DNA of 64,000 bases from Thalassospira mesophila (GTDB lineage Bacteria > Pseudomonadota > Alphaproteobacteria > Rhodospirillales > Thalassospiraceae). Location of the stretch: NCBI RefSeq assembly GCF_002115755.1, contig NZ_JFKA01000007.1:62001-126000 (forward strand), written 5' to 3'. The first letter of the stretch is position 1. Every line of letters starts with the position of its first letter. A model generated the notes under the pieces. The model was not told where the DNA came from and searched no databases. It worked only from the letters and a program-made list of their open reading frames with translations. Shown piece after piece: positions 26,614 through 35,829 of the stretch. The translations under genes were made by a program, and so were the position numbers.

Positions 26614-27411
26614 CTAGCGGGAAAGTAAAATATGCGAGAGGTAGGTCACAGCGCCAGGGGCACGCGTGTGCTGCGGGCGGGATGCGACGCCGATCCACAC
26701 CAGCTTTACCCCCGCCGGATCGGCTTTGGGCCAATAGCGCCGATGCAATGTTGCAAGGTCCAGATAGTCGGTTTGCCAAAACGTCGGGGCCGGGGCAGGC
26801 GTATTGGGTTGCGTCGCCGTTGGCAAGGCATCGGGCGTGCCACCGACCGGAATTTGCAAAACATAATCGACACCGGGCAGGCCAACGCCAAAATCTGTTT
26901 CGATCCAGCTATCGGCATTCTGGTTGCGGAAACCTAAAATCAGCGTGGCGTCACCGGGCAAAGCCCCGTTTTGCAATTGCCAGTCAAACGATAAAAACGG
27001 CGTGCTTAAAATAGCTATATTGGTGCGGCGGCCCAGCTCGACGGCATCATTTTGTGTGCCATAGGCGGCAATACCCAGCGCAACTTTCCCATCAACATCC
27101 TCCCAGAACAGGGCCGGTCGAGCAGATGACGAGGGAGCACGATCTTGCGCAGATTCTTGATTTTGTGGCAGGTTTGCCGGGACTGTGTCGCCTTGTGGCG
27201 TTACATACAGCCAGTATTCCGGCAGTTTGTTATTTTCCAGGGCAAAGGGCGCATACAGCAGCTTTAACCCGCCATCGGCATTTACCCCCGCCCCGGGCAG
27301 GCTGCAGGCGGCGAGCATGACCAATGCCGTTACGCCAACCCATGGCCTAAACCGGAAGAGACGGAGACACAGTTGAAGTTTGGATAACGGTTTTGCCATG
27401 GTGCTATGCAT
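26614..27411 (-). CDS. Lipoprotein, possibly DUF3047-like
   Basis: 265 residues (an internal ATG at 27399 is also possible; neither has a clear ribosome site). The signal ends in LAACS with the lipidated Cys at residue 36. The mature region has beta-rich segments (LSFDWQLQNGALPGDATLILGF, FGVGLPGVDYVLQIPVGG) reminiscent of DUF3047, plus a Pro/Thr/Ala linker. A W-rich C-terminal part (RRYWPKADPAGVKLVWIGVASR) is conserved-looking. No enzymatic residues can be identified. Confidence 0.65.
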   Translation of the reverse strand: MHSTMAKPLSKLQLCLRLFRFRPWVGVTALVMLAACSLPGAGVNADGGLKLLYAPFALENNKLPEYWLYVTPQGDTVPANLPQNQESAQDRAPSSSARPALFWEDVDGKVALGIAAYGTQNDAVELGRRTNIAILSTPFLSFDWQLQNGALPGDATLILGFRNQNADSWIETDFGVGLPGVDYVLQIPVGGTPDALPTATQPNTPAPAPTFWQTDYLDLATLHRRYWPKADPAGVKLVWIGVASRPQHTRAPGAVTYLSHILLSR

Positions 27412-27515
27412 ATTTTCAGGTTTGTTAAGGCAACAAGCTGAAATAGCACAGCTTTGTTTACGGGCAATATCATTGCGTCCCTGAATAACGCGATGTTCAG
27501 GGATGCTGCGTGGGG

Positions 27516-28856
27516 TTATTTTTTGTCATCAGGCTCGGTGGCACGCAAAATATCCTGGGCGCGTTGCCACGGGGCGGTGCCGCTGGTGAGCAGACGGTCC
27601 GCCTGCACAGCATGATAGCGCGCCGCACTGCGATCCCCGGTTAGAAGGCTGTATTCAGACTGTGCCAGTGATGCCTCGCCGTTATTATTTAACCGCGATT
27701 CGGTAATGGCGCGAAAACGCCAGGCCGATGCATTGTCGCGTTCCTTGGACAGGGCGGCGAGCAGGTTCTGCTTGGCGTCGTCCAGCATGGCAGGGTCGTT
27801 GGTTTCAAGTTCCGCATGGGCCAGTAAAATACGGATCAATGGTGCATTACCACCCGACTGATCAACGGCCTTGTGCAAAGGTGCGATGGCATCGGCCGCC
27901 TTGCCAAATTCCAGCAAGACCTGGCCTTTCAGTTCGGCAAAATAGGGGTTTTCCGGTTCCTCGACGATCAGGGCGTTAATGCGTTCCAGTGCCGGTTCCA
28001 GTTGCGAGTCGCGGTAATAGGCGATGGCACGGGCATAGCGCCCGGCAATGCTGGTGTCGGTATCGGGATAGCGGCGCAGGGTAAGTTGCAAGCTGCTGGT
28101 AAAGGCATACAGTTTGGCCCGCATGCGGGCGTGGCGTTCATAAAGGGCGGGTGAAACCTTGGCATCCTTTAGCGCCGAATGGGCGACGAAATTTTCTAAA
28201 AAATCGACACGTTCCTGTGTCAGCGGGTGACTGCGCAGATACGGGTCCTGATTGGCGGTACTTAACAATTCCTGCCCTTCAAGCTTTTCCATGAAGTTTT
28301 TCAGGCCACGGGCCGAAATACCGGCTTCGGTCAGAAATTTAACCCCTGCCTGGTCGGCACTGCTTTCCTGGGTACGGGAATATGCCAGAAAATTGCGTTG
28401 CGCCAGGTTTTGCCCGCCAATAACGGCGGCGGTGCCAACGTCGGCGCGCCCGGTTGCAACACCGGCGGCAACACCCAAAACCGTTGATAAAATTGAGATT
28501 GCCGAGGCATTGCGCAATTGGTCTTGTACGCGCGAAAGGTGGCCCCCGGCGATGTGGCCGGTTTCGTGGGCGATGACGCCCATCACCTGTTCAGGAGTAT
28601 CTGCTTTCAACAAAAGCCCGGTATTGATAAAAAGTTTCTGTCCGCCTGCAACGAACGCATTGAGACTGTTATCGGAAACGATGTAAACCGATACTGCCTG
28701 TGGATCGAGACCGGCGGCCTTGAACAGGGGCGTGGCATAGAGACGAAGGGTTTCTTCGATTTCTGTGTCACGGATAAATGAACGGCCTTGAGCGAATACT
28801 GCGCTGGGCAAGGCAACAAGGAAAATGGCAGTGAGTGTTAAAATGCGTCTAAGCAA
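27516..28856 (-). CDS. M48 metalloprotease with TPR repeats (BepA-like)
   Basis: 446 residues from a TTG at 28856, chosen because the signal peptide (LLRRILTLTAIFLVALPSAVFAQ) starts there and GGAA lies 9 bases upstream; the frame remains open to 28973. The zinc site is HETGH in MGVIAHETGHIAGGHLSRV, with the third ligand region SRTQESSADQAGVKFL. C-terminal residues about 260-440 form TPR-like helices (AYYRDSQLEPALERINALI). Periplasmic proteins of this layout (BepA, YfgC) assist outer-membrane protein assembly and degrade stalled ones. It is head-to-head with the GGT-like gene with essentially no gap. Confidence 0.88.
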   Translation of the reverse strand: MLRRILTLTAIFLVALPSAVFAQGRSFIRDTEIEETLRLYATPLFKAAGLDPQAVSVYIVSDNSLNAFVAGGQKLFINTGLLLKADTPEQVMGVIAHETGHIAGGHLSRVQDQLRNASAISILSTVLGVAAGVATGRADVGTAAVIGGQNLAQRNFLAYSRTQESSADQAGVKFLTEAGISARGLKNFMEKLEGQELLSTANQDPYLRSHPLTQERVDFLENFVAHSALKDAKVSPALYERHARMRAKLYAFTSSLQLTLRRYPDTDTSIAGRYARAIAYYRDSQLEPALERINALIVEEPENPYFAELKGQVLLEFGKAADAIAPLHKAVDQSGGNAPLIRILLAHAELETNDPAMLDDAKQNLLAALSKERDNASAWRFRAITESRLNNNGEASLAQSEYSLLTGDRSAARYHAVQADRLLTSGTAPWQRAQDILRATEPDDKK

Positions 28857-28857
28857 A

Positions 28858-30216
28858 ATGTGCGTTCCGTATGTTCGTTCATCCGGGCCAGTCGAAAAGT
28901 CGGCAGGCCAGCCATCATGGCGGATCGCCGCGGCTTTCGCAATGACTGCTGTGCTTTGTGCCTGCAGCACCACACCACAAAATGTTGGCCAGATCGGGGC
29001 AGTGAAGGGTGTATTGGGTGGTGTGACCGGCGATGAACCGCTGGCTGTTCAAACCGCACGCGATGTTTTGTCGTCAGGGGGCACGGCAGCGGATGCCGCC
29101 GTTGCCCTGTATGCGACCATGACGGTGACCAAGCCATCATCGGCCGGTATTGGCGGCGGCGGGGTTTGTGTGGTGCATGACCGCATGGCCAAAAAAATTG
29201 AAGTGCTGGATTTCTGGCCGCGCCCGGGCACCAAAACCGCCGATGGACAAACCCACACCGCCGTTCCCGGGGTTCCGCGCGGCCTTTATGCCTTAAGTGC
29301 GCGCTATGGTCGCTTGCAGTGGGGGCAGCTTATTGCCAGTGCCGAACAGGATGCCCGTTTTGGCACGCCCTTGTCGCGGTCGCTAAAAATGGATCTGGAT
29401 TCCGCTCGTGACAAGGTATTGTCGACCCCGTCGCTGGCCCAAACCTATAGCCGCAACGGCAAATTGCTTGAAGTGGGCGACCGGGTAGAACAGCTTGGCC
29501 TGGGGGCGTTGTTAACATCGCTTCGGGTTAAAGGCCCCGGTGATTTTTATAATGGCGGCCTGGCCTTGCAAATTGTAAACGCGGTTCAAAATGCCGGTGG
29601 CACCCTGACGCTGGCAGACCTTAACAATTACAAACCGGTCTGGCGCGAGGCAACCGCCGTGAAATCGGGCAACGAAAGCCTGTATTTCACCCATGCCCCC
29701 AAATCGGCCACCGGTACCGGTGCCATTACGGGCGAGGGCGCGGTTGTTGACGTCTTAAACCGTTATCTTGCCGATATTGACAATGCCCCGGCCAACAGTG
29801 CCGTCGGTGGGCGCAGCGGGTTTGTGGTGGTTGACCTTGCCGCCAATGCTGTTGCCTGCGAAACCACCATGAACGAACCCTTTGGCGTCGGTGTTGGTGT
29901 AACCGCGTTTGGTCTTGACCTTGCCAGTGGCGATGTTGCCGAACCGCTGGTCGGCCCGGTTTTGAAAATTAATCCTAATGTATCGGAATTTTACTATGGC
30001 ATTGCGGGTACCGACACCCCGGCCGGCGCAACCGCCGAGATCGCAAAAATAGCCGAAGACCTGGTGGGGACCGGCAGTGCCGCCAATGTGGGCCAAAATG
30101 CCAAGGGCGTTTCGTCGGTTAACTTTATTTCCTGTCCGGGAAGTGTGCCGCCGCATCCTGAAAGCTGCCGTTTTGTTGCCGATCCGGCCGGGGGCGGTAT
30201 GGCCGTTGGCCGTTAA
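28858..30216 (+). CDS. Gamma-glutamyltransferase-like lipoprotein, degenerate and frameshifted at the end
   Basis: 452 residues if started at ATG 28858 (alternative 28843); neither has a ribosome site. The signal has an LCAC lipobox, Cys36. The body matches the GGT fold (ARDVLSSGGTAADAAVALYATM, SAGIGGGGVCVV, PGVPRGLYAL). Where active enzymes have the self-cleaving Thr-Thr-His followed by a Tyr/Phe-S-V-V-D strand, this protein has Arg-Ser-Gly before FVVVD, so the nucleophile is absent. A 7-bp tandem duplication near the end shifts the frame and stops it at 30216. Without it the protein continues to 30319. It is probably a non-catalytic envelope protein. Confidence 0.75.
   Translation: MCVPYVRSSGPVEKSAGQPSWRIAAAFAMTAVLCACSTTPQNVGQIGAVKGVLGGVTGDEPLAVQTARDVLSSGGTAADAAVALYATMTVTKPSSAGIGGGGVCVVHDRMAKKIEVLDFWPRPGTKTADGQTHTAVPGVPRGLYALSARYGRLQWGQLIASAEQDARFGTPLSRSLKMDLDSARDKVLSTPSLAQTYSRNGKLLEVGDRVEQLGLGALLTSLRVKGPGDFYNGGLALQIVNAVQNAGGTLTLADLNNYKPVWREATAVKSGNESLYFTHAPKSATGTGAITGEGAVVDVLNRYLADIDNAPANSAVGGRSGFVVVDLAANAVACETTMNEPFGVGVGVTAFGLDLASGDVAEPLVGPVLKINPNVSEFYYGIAGTDTPAGATAEIAKIAEDLVGTGSAANVGQNAKGVSSVNFISCPGSVPPHPESCRFVADPAGGGMAVGR
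30201..30214 (+). repeat. 7-bp tandem duplication causing a frameshift
   Basis: GGCCGTT (30201-30207) is followed directly by GGCCGTT (30208-30214). Removing one copy restores the frame through to a TAA at 30319, adding a C-terminus with VNGELVTRVSAAGLG and ending RRMMA. With both copies the gene stops at 30216. Confidence 0.85.
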
Positions 30217-30340
30217 TGGCGAATTGGTAACGCGGGTTAGCGCGGCGGGGCTGGGCATGGAAATTCCGGTTTTTAACGCGCCATACCCGCCAAACCAGCC
30301 ACGCCGGATGATGGCGTAACGCTTGCGAATACAGAACTTT

Positions 30341-30377
30341 CCTGCCTGTGTGGGTTCATGCAGGCAGGTTTCATTTT
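30341..30377 (+). terminator. Terminator-like hairpin before the aminotransferase
   Basis: CCTGCCTG (30341-30348) / CAGGCAGG (30361-30368), 12-base loop, then TTTCATTTTT. It ends 19 bp before the next start codon. Confidence 0.65.
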
Positions 30378-30395
30378 TGATGGACTGGAAAGAAA

Positions 30396-31547
30396 ATGAC
30401 GCTGAAAAAATCAGCACGGGGTGCGATTTCGCCTTTCATCGTAATGGATGTTTTGCGCGCCGCCAATTTGCGCCAGGAAAGTGGCAAGGCCGTTTACCAC
30501 CTTGAAGTTGGCCAACCGGGCACACCAGCCCCGAAAAAAGTCCGCGAGGCCGCCGCCCGTGCGCTTGAGGGTGATTTGATCGGCTATACCGATGCCTTGG
30601 GTGTGGAACCTTTGCGCAGCGCCATTGCCGGGCATTACAAAACCAAATTTGGCGTGTCGCTGGACCCGTCGCGCATATGCGTCGCCAGCGGATCATCATC
30701 CATTTTTGTGCTGGCGTTTCTGGCTGCTTTTGATGCCGGCGACCGGGTGGCGATGGCCGCACCGGGATATCCGGCTTACCGCAATATTCTGGGTGCGCTG
30801 GGCATTGAAACCGTGACCCTGATGGCGGGCCCCGAAAGCCACTATCAGCCAACCGTTGAAATGCTAAAGGCATTGGACAAACCGGTGGACGGGTTGATTT
30901 TGGCAAGCCCGTCAAACCCGGCGGGCAGCATGATTAGTCGGGAAAAATTCGCCGAACTGGTGCGTTATTGCCAGCAAAACGGTATTCGCCTGATTTCCGA
31001 CGAGATTTATCAGGGAATTTCGTTTGGCGACGTGCCCGATTCTACTGCGGTTGAATTTGGCGACGAGGCCTTCATTGTGAACAGCTTCTCGAAATATTTT
31101 TCCATGACCGGCTGGCGTTTGGGCTGGGCGGTGGTGCCGCCTGATCTGGTGCGTCAGGTGGAATGTTTGCAACAAAACCTGTTTATTTCGGCACCGACCC
31201 TGTCGCAGTTGGCCGCTGTTGCCGCCTTTGATTGCGAAGACGAATTACAGGCCAATATCGCGGCCTATGCCCGCAATCGCGAAATTCTGCTCAACGAGTT
31301 GCCCAAAGCCGGGTTTGACCAGTTTGCCCCGGCCGACGGCGCGTTTTATCTTTATGCCGATGTTTCAAAGCATACCGACGATAGCGAAGCGTTTTGTGAA
31401 AAAATGCTCGATGAAACCGGAGTTGCGATTACGCCAGGTACCGATTTTGACCCGTTTCGGGGCAAATCCTATGTGCGGTTTTCCTTTGCCCATAGCGAAC
31501 AAACCATGCTGGGGGCTGTAAACGCCCTGCGCGACTGGAAACGATAA
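30396..31547 (+). CDS. Class I pyridoxal-phosphate aminotransferase
   Basis: 383 residues. AspAT-superfamily features include YTDALGVEPLRSAIAGHYK, the SPSNPAGSMI Asn region, SDEIYQGISF, and the PLP lysine in SFSKYFSMTGWRLGW. The C-terminus has the carboxylate-binding Arg in GKSYVRFSFAHS. It is annotated by family only: aspartate, aromatic or other amino acids are all possible. It is preceded by a hairpin and followed by a bidirectional terminator shared with rne. Confidence 0.9.
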   Translation: MTLKKSARGAISPFIVMDVLRAANLRQESGKAVYHLEVGQPGTPAPKKVREAAARALEGDLIGYTDALGVEPLRSAIAGHYKTKFGVSLDPSRICVASGSSSIFVLAFLAAFDAGDRVAMAAPGYPAYRNILGALGIETVTLMAGPESHYQPTVEMLKALDKPVDGLILASPSNPAGSMISREKFAELVRYCQQNGIRLISDEIYQGISFGDVPDSTAVEFGDEAFIVNSFSKYFSMTGWRLGWAVVPPDLVRQVECLQQNLFISAPTLSQLAAVAAFDCEDELQANIAAYARNREILLNELPKAGFDQFAPADGAFYLYADVSKHTDDSEAFCEKMLDETGVAITPGTDFDPFRGKSYVRFSFAHSEQTMLGAVNALRDWKR

Positions 31548-31683
31548 ATTCGTGGTATGTTGGCCGGTTTCTGCCCGTTCTCCATGCCTGAACTCGTCGA
31601 GGACGGCTTAGACGCCGCGGTGCGCTTGCCTCTGACATAATCTTGGGGTGACAACGTATTTCAGGACGGGACAGTGCAATAAA

Positions 31684-31712
31684 AAAGGGATGCCAGTTTT
31701 TGGCATCCCTTT
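31684..31712. terminator. Bidirectional terminator between aminotransferase and rne
   Basis: Perfect 12-bp stem AAAGGGATGCCA (31684-31695) / TGGCATCCCTTT (31701-31712). Minus-strand reading continues TTTTTTATT, an efficient tail for rne. Confidence 0.92.
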
Positions 31713-31736
31713 GTCGTTTGGCTGGCAACCGTGTGG

Positions 31737-34700
31737 TTAGTTGCTCCACCAGCCTTTACGTTTTGGCTTCGGCTTGGCCGGTGCCTCTGGTGCAGTCACC
31801 TCGGCCGGGGCCGCATCCGCAGTGTTGGCGGTGGTGGTGACGCCCTGTTCTGGCTGTGCCGGTGTGGCTGTCAGCTCTGCCATTGGGGCAGGGGCCGGGG
31901 CAGCAGACGCCACCGGAGCAGGTTTTTCGGTAATTTCGGCTGCCGGTGCGGCGGCCTCGGTTTTTACCGGTTCGCTTGCTGCCGGTTTGTTTTCGGCAAC
32001 AGGTGTGTGCGTATCGGGTGCCGTGACGGTCGCTGCGGCGGCTTCAGGTGCAGGAGCCGCCGGTGATGTCGCCGCCGGAGCGGAAGCATCGAAGGCAGCA
32101 GGTGCAGGTGTTTGAGCAACCGCGTCAGTTACTTCCGAACCGCTGGATTCCGGGGCCGGGCCACTTTGAATGGGGATGTTACGAACTTCGTTACGATCCC
32201 GGTTCTGGTTGTTGCGGCGGTTGTCCTTGTTGCGACTGTTACGATCGCGACGTTGACGGGCCGGTGCCGGTGCCGTGGTGCTGCGTTCGCGGGCCGGGCG
32301 AATTTCGTCACCCTCGCCGGTTGCAACAAATTCATCGGCTTCCTGACCTTCGCTGTCGCCTTCGATTATGGCATCAACATCGGTCTCGTCTGGCGCGCTA
32401 TGGTCGCGGTCACGGCGTTTTTCGGTCGCTTCAGGATCATCGGTTGGCGAAACAACACGCGGTGCGGCTTCAAATTCCTGACGGCGCGAACGACGACGTC
32501 CGCCCCGTTTGCCACGACGACGACGCTTGCGTGATGCATCATCCTCGCCATCATCATCCCCGCCCTGGTCCGCAGACAGGGCGTTATCATCGTCTTCGTC
32601 GTCATCTGCCGATGTATCGTCGTTATCGCCGGTCGTGTTTTCTTCACGCTCGTCCGGGCGGCCACGGCGACGACGGCGACGGCGGCGACGTTTGTTCTGG
32701 TCGTCACTGTCGGTGCCGGTTTCTGTTTCGGCGTCGGTGTCGGTTTCTTCATCGTCGCGGCTTGTATTTTCAACAAGCTCTTCCTCGACCAGTTCAATCG
32801 GGGCTTCGATGGCTGTCAACGACACGCTGTCGGTGTTGAGAACCGCAGAATTTTCCTCTTCACCGGCTTTGGGCGCACGGGACCGTTCAATGCGATGATC
32901 TGGCGAAATCAGGCTGTCATCACCAAAAATCATGACAGTAAAGCCATAACGGCTTTCGATTTCGGCCAGTGAATCGCGTTTGCGGTTCAAAATGTAAAGG
33001 GCAACTTCGCTGGCGACATGAACCGTCAGGGCACCCGCACGGCGGCGCATGCCTTCTTCTTCAATCACCCGCAAAAGATGCAGGGCCGAACTTTCGATGG
33101 AACGGACCAAACCAACCCCGCGGCAATGGGTGCAAACCTCAAATGCGCTTTCCACCAGCGACGGGCGCAGGCGTTGACGCGACATTTCAAGCAGACCAAA
33201 CGGGCTGATGCGGCCAATCTGTAACCGGGCACGGTCATTGCGCATTGCTTCTTTAAGCTTGCGTTCAACAGCACCCTGATTGCGATGGTCTTCCATGTCG
33301 ATAAAGTCGACAACGATCAAGCCGGCCAAATCGCGCAGGCGCAACTGGCGGGCCAGTTCTTCGGCGGCTTCAAGGTTGGTTTTATAGGCCGTTTCTTCGA
33401 TGTTGCGTTCGCGGGTTGACCGACCAGAGTTCACATCGATCGCGACCAGTGCTTCGGTCGGGTTGATCACAATGTAACCGCCTGATTTAAGCTGAACAAC
33501 CGGGTTCAGCATTGCATCAAGCTGGCTTTCGACCTGAAAACGGTGGAACAGGGGAACGCCCTGGTCCTTGTAGGGCTGCACACGCTTGGCATGTGACGGC
33601 ATCAGCATTTTCATGAAGTCTTTGGCGATGCGGTAACCTTCGTCACCTTCAACCAGAACTTCATCAACATCGCGTGCATAAAGGTCACGGATGGAACGCT
33701 TGATCAGGTCGGCTTCTTCATAAATCAGGCACGGGGCCTGGCTTTGCAATGTGGTTTCGCGAATACGGTCCCACAGGCGCATCAGGTAATCAAAGTCGCG
33801 TTTAATCTCGGCTTTGGTCCGTTCGGCACCGGCAGTACGCACAATAACTGCCATGCCGCCGGGAATTTCCAGCTCGGCCAAAATTGATTTAAGGCGTTTG
33901 CGGTCCTGGGCATTGGTGATTTTGCGCGAAATACCGCCACCACGCGGGGTGTTGGGCATTAATACGCAATAACGACCGGCCAGCGACAGGAAGGTCGACA
34001 GGGCAGCGCCCTTGTTGCCGCGTTCTTCCTTGACGACCTGAACCAGCAAAATCTGGCGACGTTTGATAACTTCCTGAATCTTGTAACGCTTTTGCATTTG
34101 CGGGCGTACAGATTCGGTAAATTCGTCGGTGTCGTCCCCGCCGAAATCTTCGATATGTTCGTCGTCATTAAGGGTTTCGGCATCGTCAATATCAACCGAA
34201 ATTTCGGCGATTTCGGCCGACATGGTCGCAACGGTGTTTGATCCACCTTCGTTACCATTATTGCCATTGTCGTTGTCATTGCCGTTGGTATCGTCGCTGC
34301 GTGCAGCGTTATCGGCGGTGTTTTCGCCGTCTTCGGGTTTTTTGCGACGGTTGCGCATCCGGCGGCGACGCGGTTTGGTGTCGTCTTCGCCGGTTTCACT
34401 GTTTGCACTTGCTGCGGTGTTTTCGCGCGCTTCGCCGTCGTCATCATTATGTGACGAGGTTACAACGTCGCTGTTCTCAGCCGCTGTCGTGGCGGCAGAT
34501 TCGTCTTTGCGCGGTTTGCGGCGCGAACGCGAGCGAACCGGTTTTTTATCTTTTTTCGGGGCTTCATCATTGTCGCTACCAATATTGTCTTCGACAATGT
34601 CGGCATCCCGCATGGCCGGGGCATGGGAATGAGACCGGGCAATTGCTTCGCGGTCTGCAACAGGGATTTGATAATAATCGGAATGGATTTCGCTAAAAGC

Positions 34701-34907
34701 AAGGAAACCATGACGATTTCCGCCATAGTCAACAAAAGCGGCCTGCAACGAGGGTTCAACCCGCGTCACTTTCGCAAGATAAATGTTACCTTTAATCTGT
34801 TTTTTAGTCGACGTTTCTACGTCGTATTCTTCTAGTCGATTTCCATTTATGACAACGACACGGCTTTCTTCCGCGTGCGTTGCGTCGATGAGCATACGTT
34901 TGACCAT
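31737..34907 (-). CDS. rne: Ribonuclease E
   Basis: 1056 residues. MLIDATHAEESRVVV and the S1 start are followed by an acidic and basic low-complexity insertion (about residues 81-265), a hallmark of alphaproteobacterial RNase E. The S1 domain then resumes. The DNase-I-like catalytic core carries the metal-binding VAIDVNSGR and VVDFIDM aspartates, and the zinc-link CTHC joins subunits. The C-terminal about 400 residues are disordered with Arg-rich patches and end KRKGWWSN, like the GWW motif that binds PNPase in Caulobacter. It initiates mRNA decay and rRNA/tRNA processing and scaffolds the degradosome. Confidence 0.96.
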   Translation of the reverse strand: MVKRMLIDATHAEESRVVVINGNRLEEYDVETSTKKQIKGNIYLAKVTRVEPSLQAAFVDYGGNRHGFLAFSEIHSDYYQIPVADREAIARSHSHAPAMRDADIVEDNIGSDNDEAPKKDKKPVRSRSRRKPRKDESAATTAAENSDVVTSSHNDDDGEARENTAASANSETGEDDTKPRRRRMRNRRKKPEDGENTADNAARSDDTNGNDNDNGNNGNEGGSNTVATMSAEIAEISVDIDDAETLNDDEHIEDFGGDDTDEFTESVRPQMQKRYKIQEVIKRRQILLVQVVKEERGNKGAALSTFLSLAGRYCVLMPNTPRGGGISRKITNAQDRKRLKSILAELEIPGGMAVIVRTAGAERTKAEIKRDFDYLMRLWDRIRETTLQSQAPCLIYEEADLIKRSIRDLYARDVDEVLVEGDEGYRIAKDFMKMLMPSHAKRVQPYKDQGVPLFHRFQVESQLDAMLNPVVQLKSGGYIVINPTEALVAIDVNSGRSTRERNIEETAYKTNLEAAEELARQLRLRDLAGLIVVDFIDMEDHRNQGAVERKLKEAMRNDRARLQIGRISPFGLLEMSRQRLRPSLVESAFEVCTHCRGVGLVRSIESSALHLLRVIEEEGMRRRAGALTVHVASEVALYILNRKRDSLAEIESRYGFTVMIFGDDSLISPDHRIERSRAPKAGEEENSAVLNTDSVSLTAIEAPIELVEEELVENTSRDDEETDTDAETETGTDSDDQNKRRRRRRRRRGRPDEREENTTGDNDDTSADDDEDDDNALSADQGGDDDGEDDASRKRRRRGKRGGRRRSRRQEFEAAPRVVSPTDDPEATEKRRDRDHSAPDETDVDAIIEGDSEGQEADEFVATGEGDEIRPARERSTTAPAPARQRRDRNSRNKDNRRNNQNRDRNEVRNIPIQSGPAPESSGSEVTDAVAQTPAPAAFDASAPAATSPAAPAPEAAAATVTAPDTHTPVAENKPAASEPVKTEAAAPAAEITEKPAPVASAAPAPAPMAELTATPAQPEQGVTTTANTADAAPAEVTAPEAPAKPKPKRKGWWSN

Positions 34908-35829
34908 TCGGAACCTGTTCCTGAAGGTCCCGCCAGTTTAATGCGTCTCGCTAAAGTGTGCTGATATGCAAACAAACCGGCGTTACCGAAGGCGCCGCCC
35001 ACAAAGGTCGCGATATGTCCGTGATATAATTGGTTCATCGCGTTTCGGCTGCTCTTTCGGTATGGACCTGGTTTTGGTGTTAAAAAAAAGAATTGGCTTA
35101 TGTCTGTTGTCTGTTCGAGCGCGCCACGACAGCCTGATATGGGAGGGCTCTATCGGGAGCGGGGATTGCCGCGTCACCGAGACACCGACCCGAGGAACTG
35201 CCACGTCGCGTCCTCAGCCTGACGGAGAGTATTATTAACCCGTAAAGCATAGGAATCTCGGCGACAACATATCTCTTTTATTCACAGCCGACAAACAATT
35301 TTGTTGCGTCGCGTACAAGGTTTCTTGGCCTTGCGGTTCAAAAACCGCGCATTCGCGACCTTTCGCAGGCGGAAAAGAAAATTCCATGCAAATAATTGTG
35401 ATCATAATGATTTTTCAATTATTGGCGTGATTTGCAAATTGTTCTGCGGCGACGCCGTTTTGTAGCGCAGGTGAAAACAGGCAAGGCAAGTTTCAGTTTT
35501 CGGGGCGTATCGCGAAATTAAAACGTCAGGCCGGGGCAGGGGCTCAGACCAGGCGAAAGCGCCTTTTGTCGCCGCCAGACAAGTAAGAATCGGGCGTTAG
35601 AGGGGCATGTTGTATAGGGCAAAACGCTGTTTTGCGATAATAAACCGGCTTGAGAACAGATAATGCCTGCACAACATGGATAACAGCCAGATTGGTCAAT
35701 TACCCGTTAACTTTCTGGTTGCTATAAGCACAAACGGTACATCATGTGCCGTATCATGCGGTAAAATTGTAGGTAAGGATGGGGTCGCCGGTGCTTTTGC
35801 AAAGCAGGCAAAAAATTACGCAGGGTGGG
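34908..35829. other. Long gap between rne and amiC
   Basis: About 920 bp with no credible gene; short frames here lack ribosome sites. Next to the rne start lies GGAACCTGTTCC (34913-34924), a dyad that would overlap the rne ribosome site. On the amiC side are AATAATTG (35391-35398) / CAATTATT (35416-35423), a small AGGCG-AAAG-CGCCT hairpin with T tail (35551-35567), and the palindrome GCAAAAC-GCT-GTTTTGC (35619-35635). A long rne leader would fit the known autoregulation of rne in enterobacteria. The rest shows nothing I can name. Confidence 0.5.

Noticed and set aside
32048-32839. 263-codon plus-strand frame inside rne
   Set aside because: It is opposite the low-complexity acidic/Arg-rich region of RNase E, which naturally lacks stops on the other strand.
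34847-35038. 63-codon minus-strand frame overlapping the rne start, as a leader peptide
   Set aside because: No ribosome site and overlap out of frame with the rne N-terminus; nothing supports translation.
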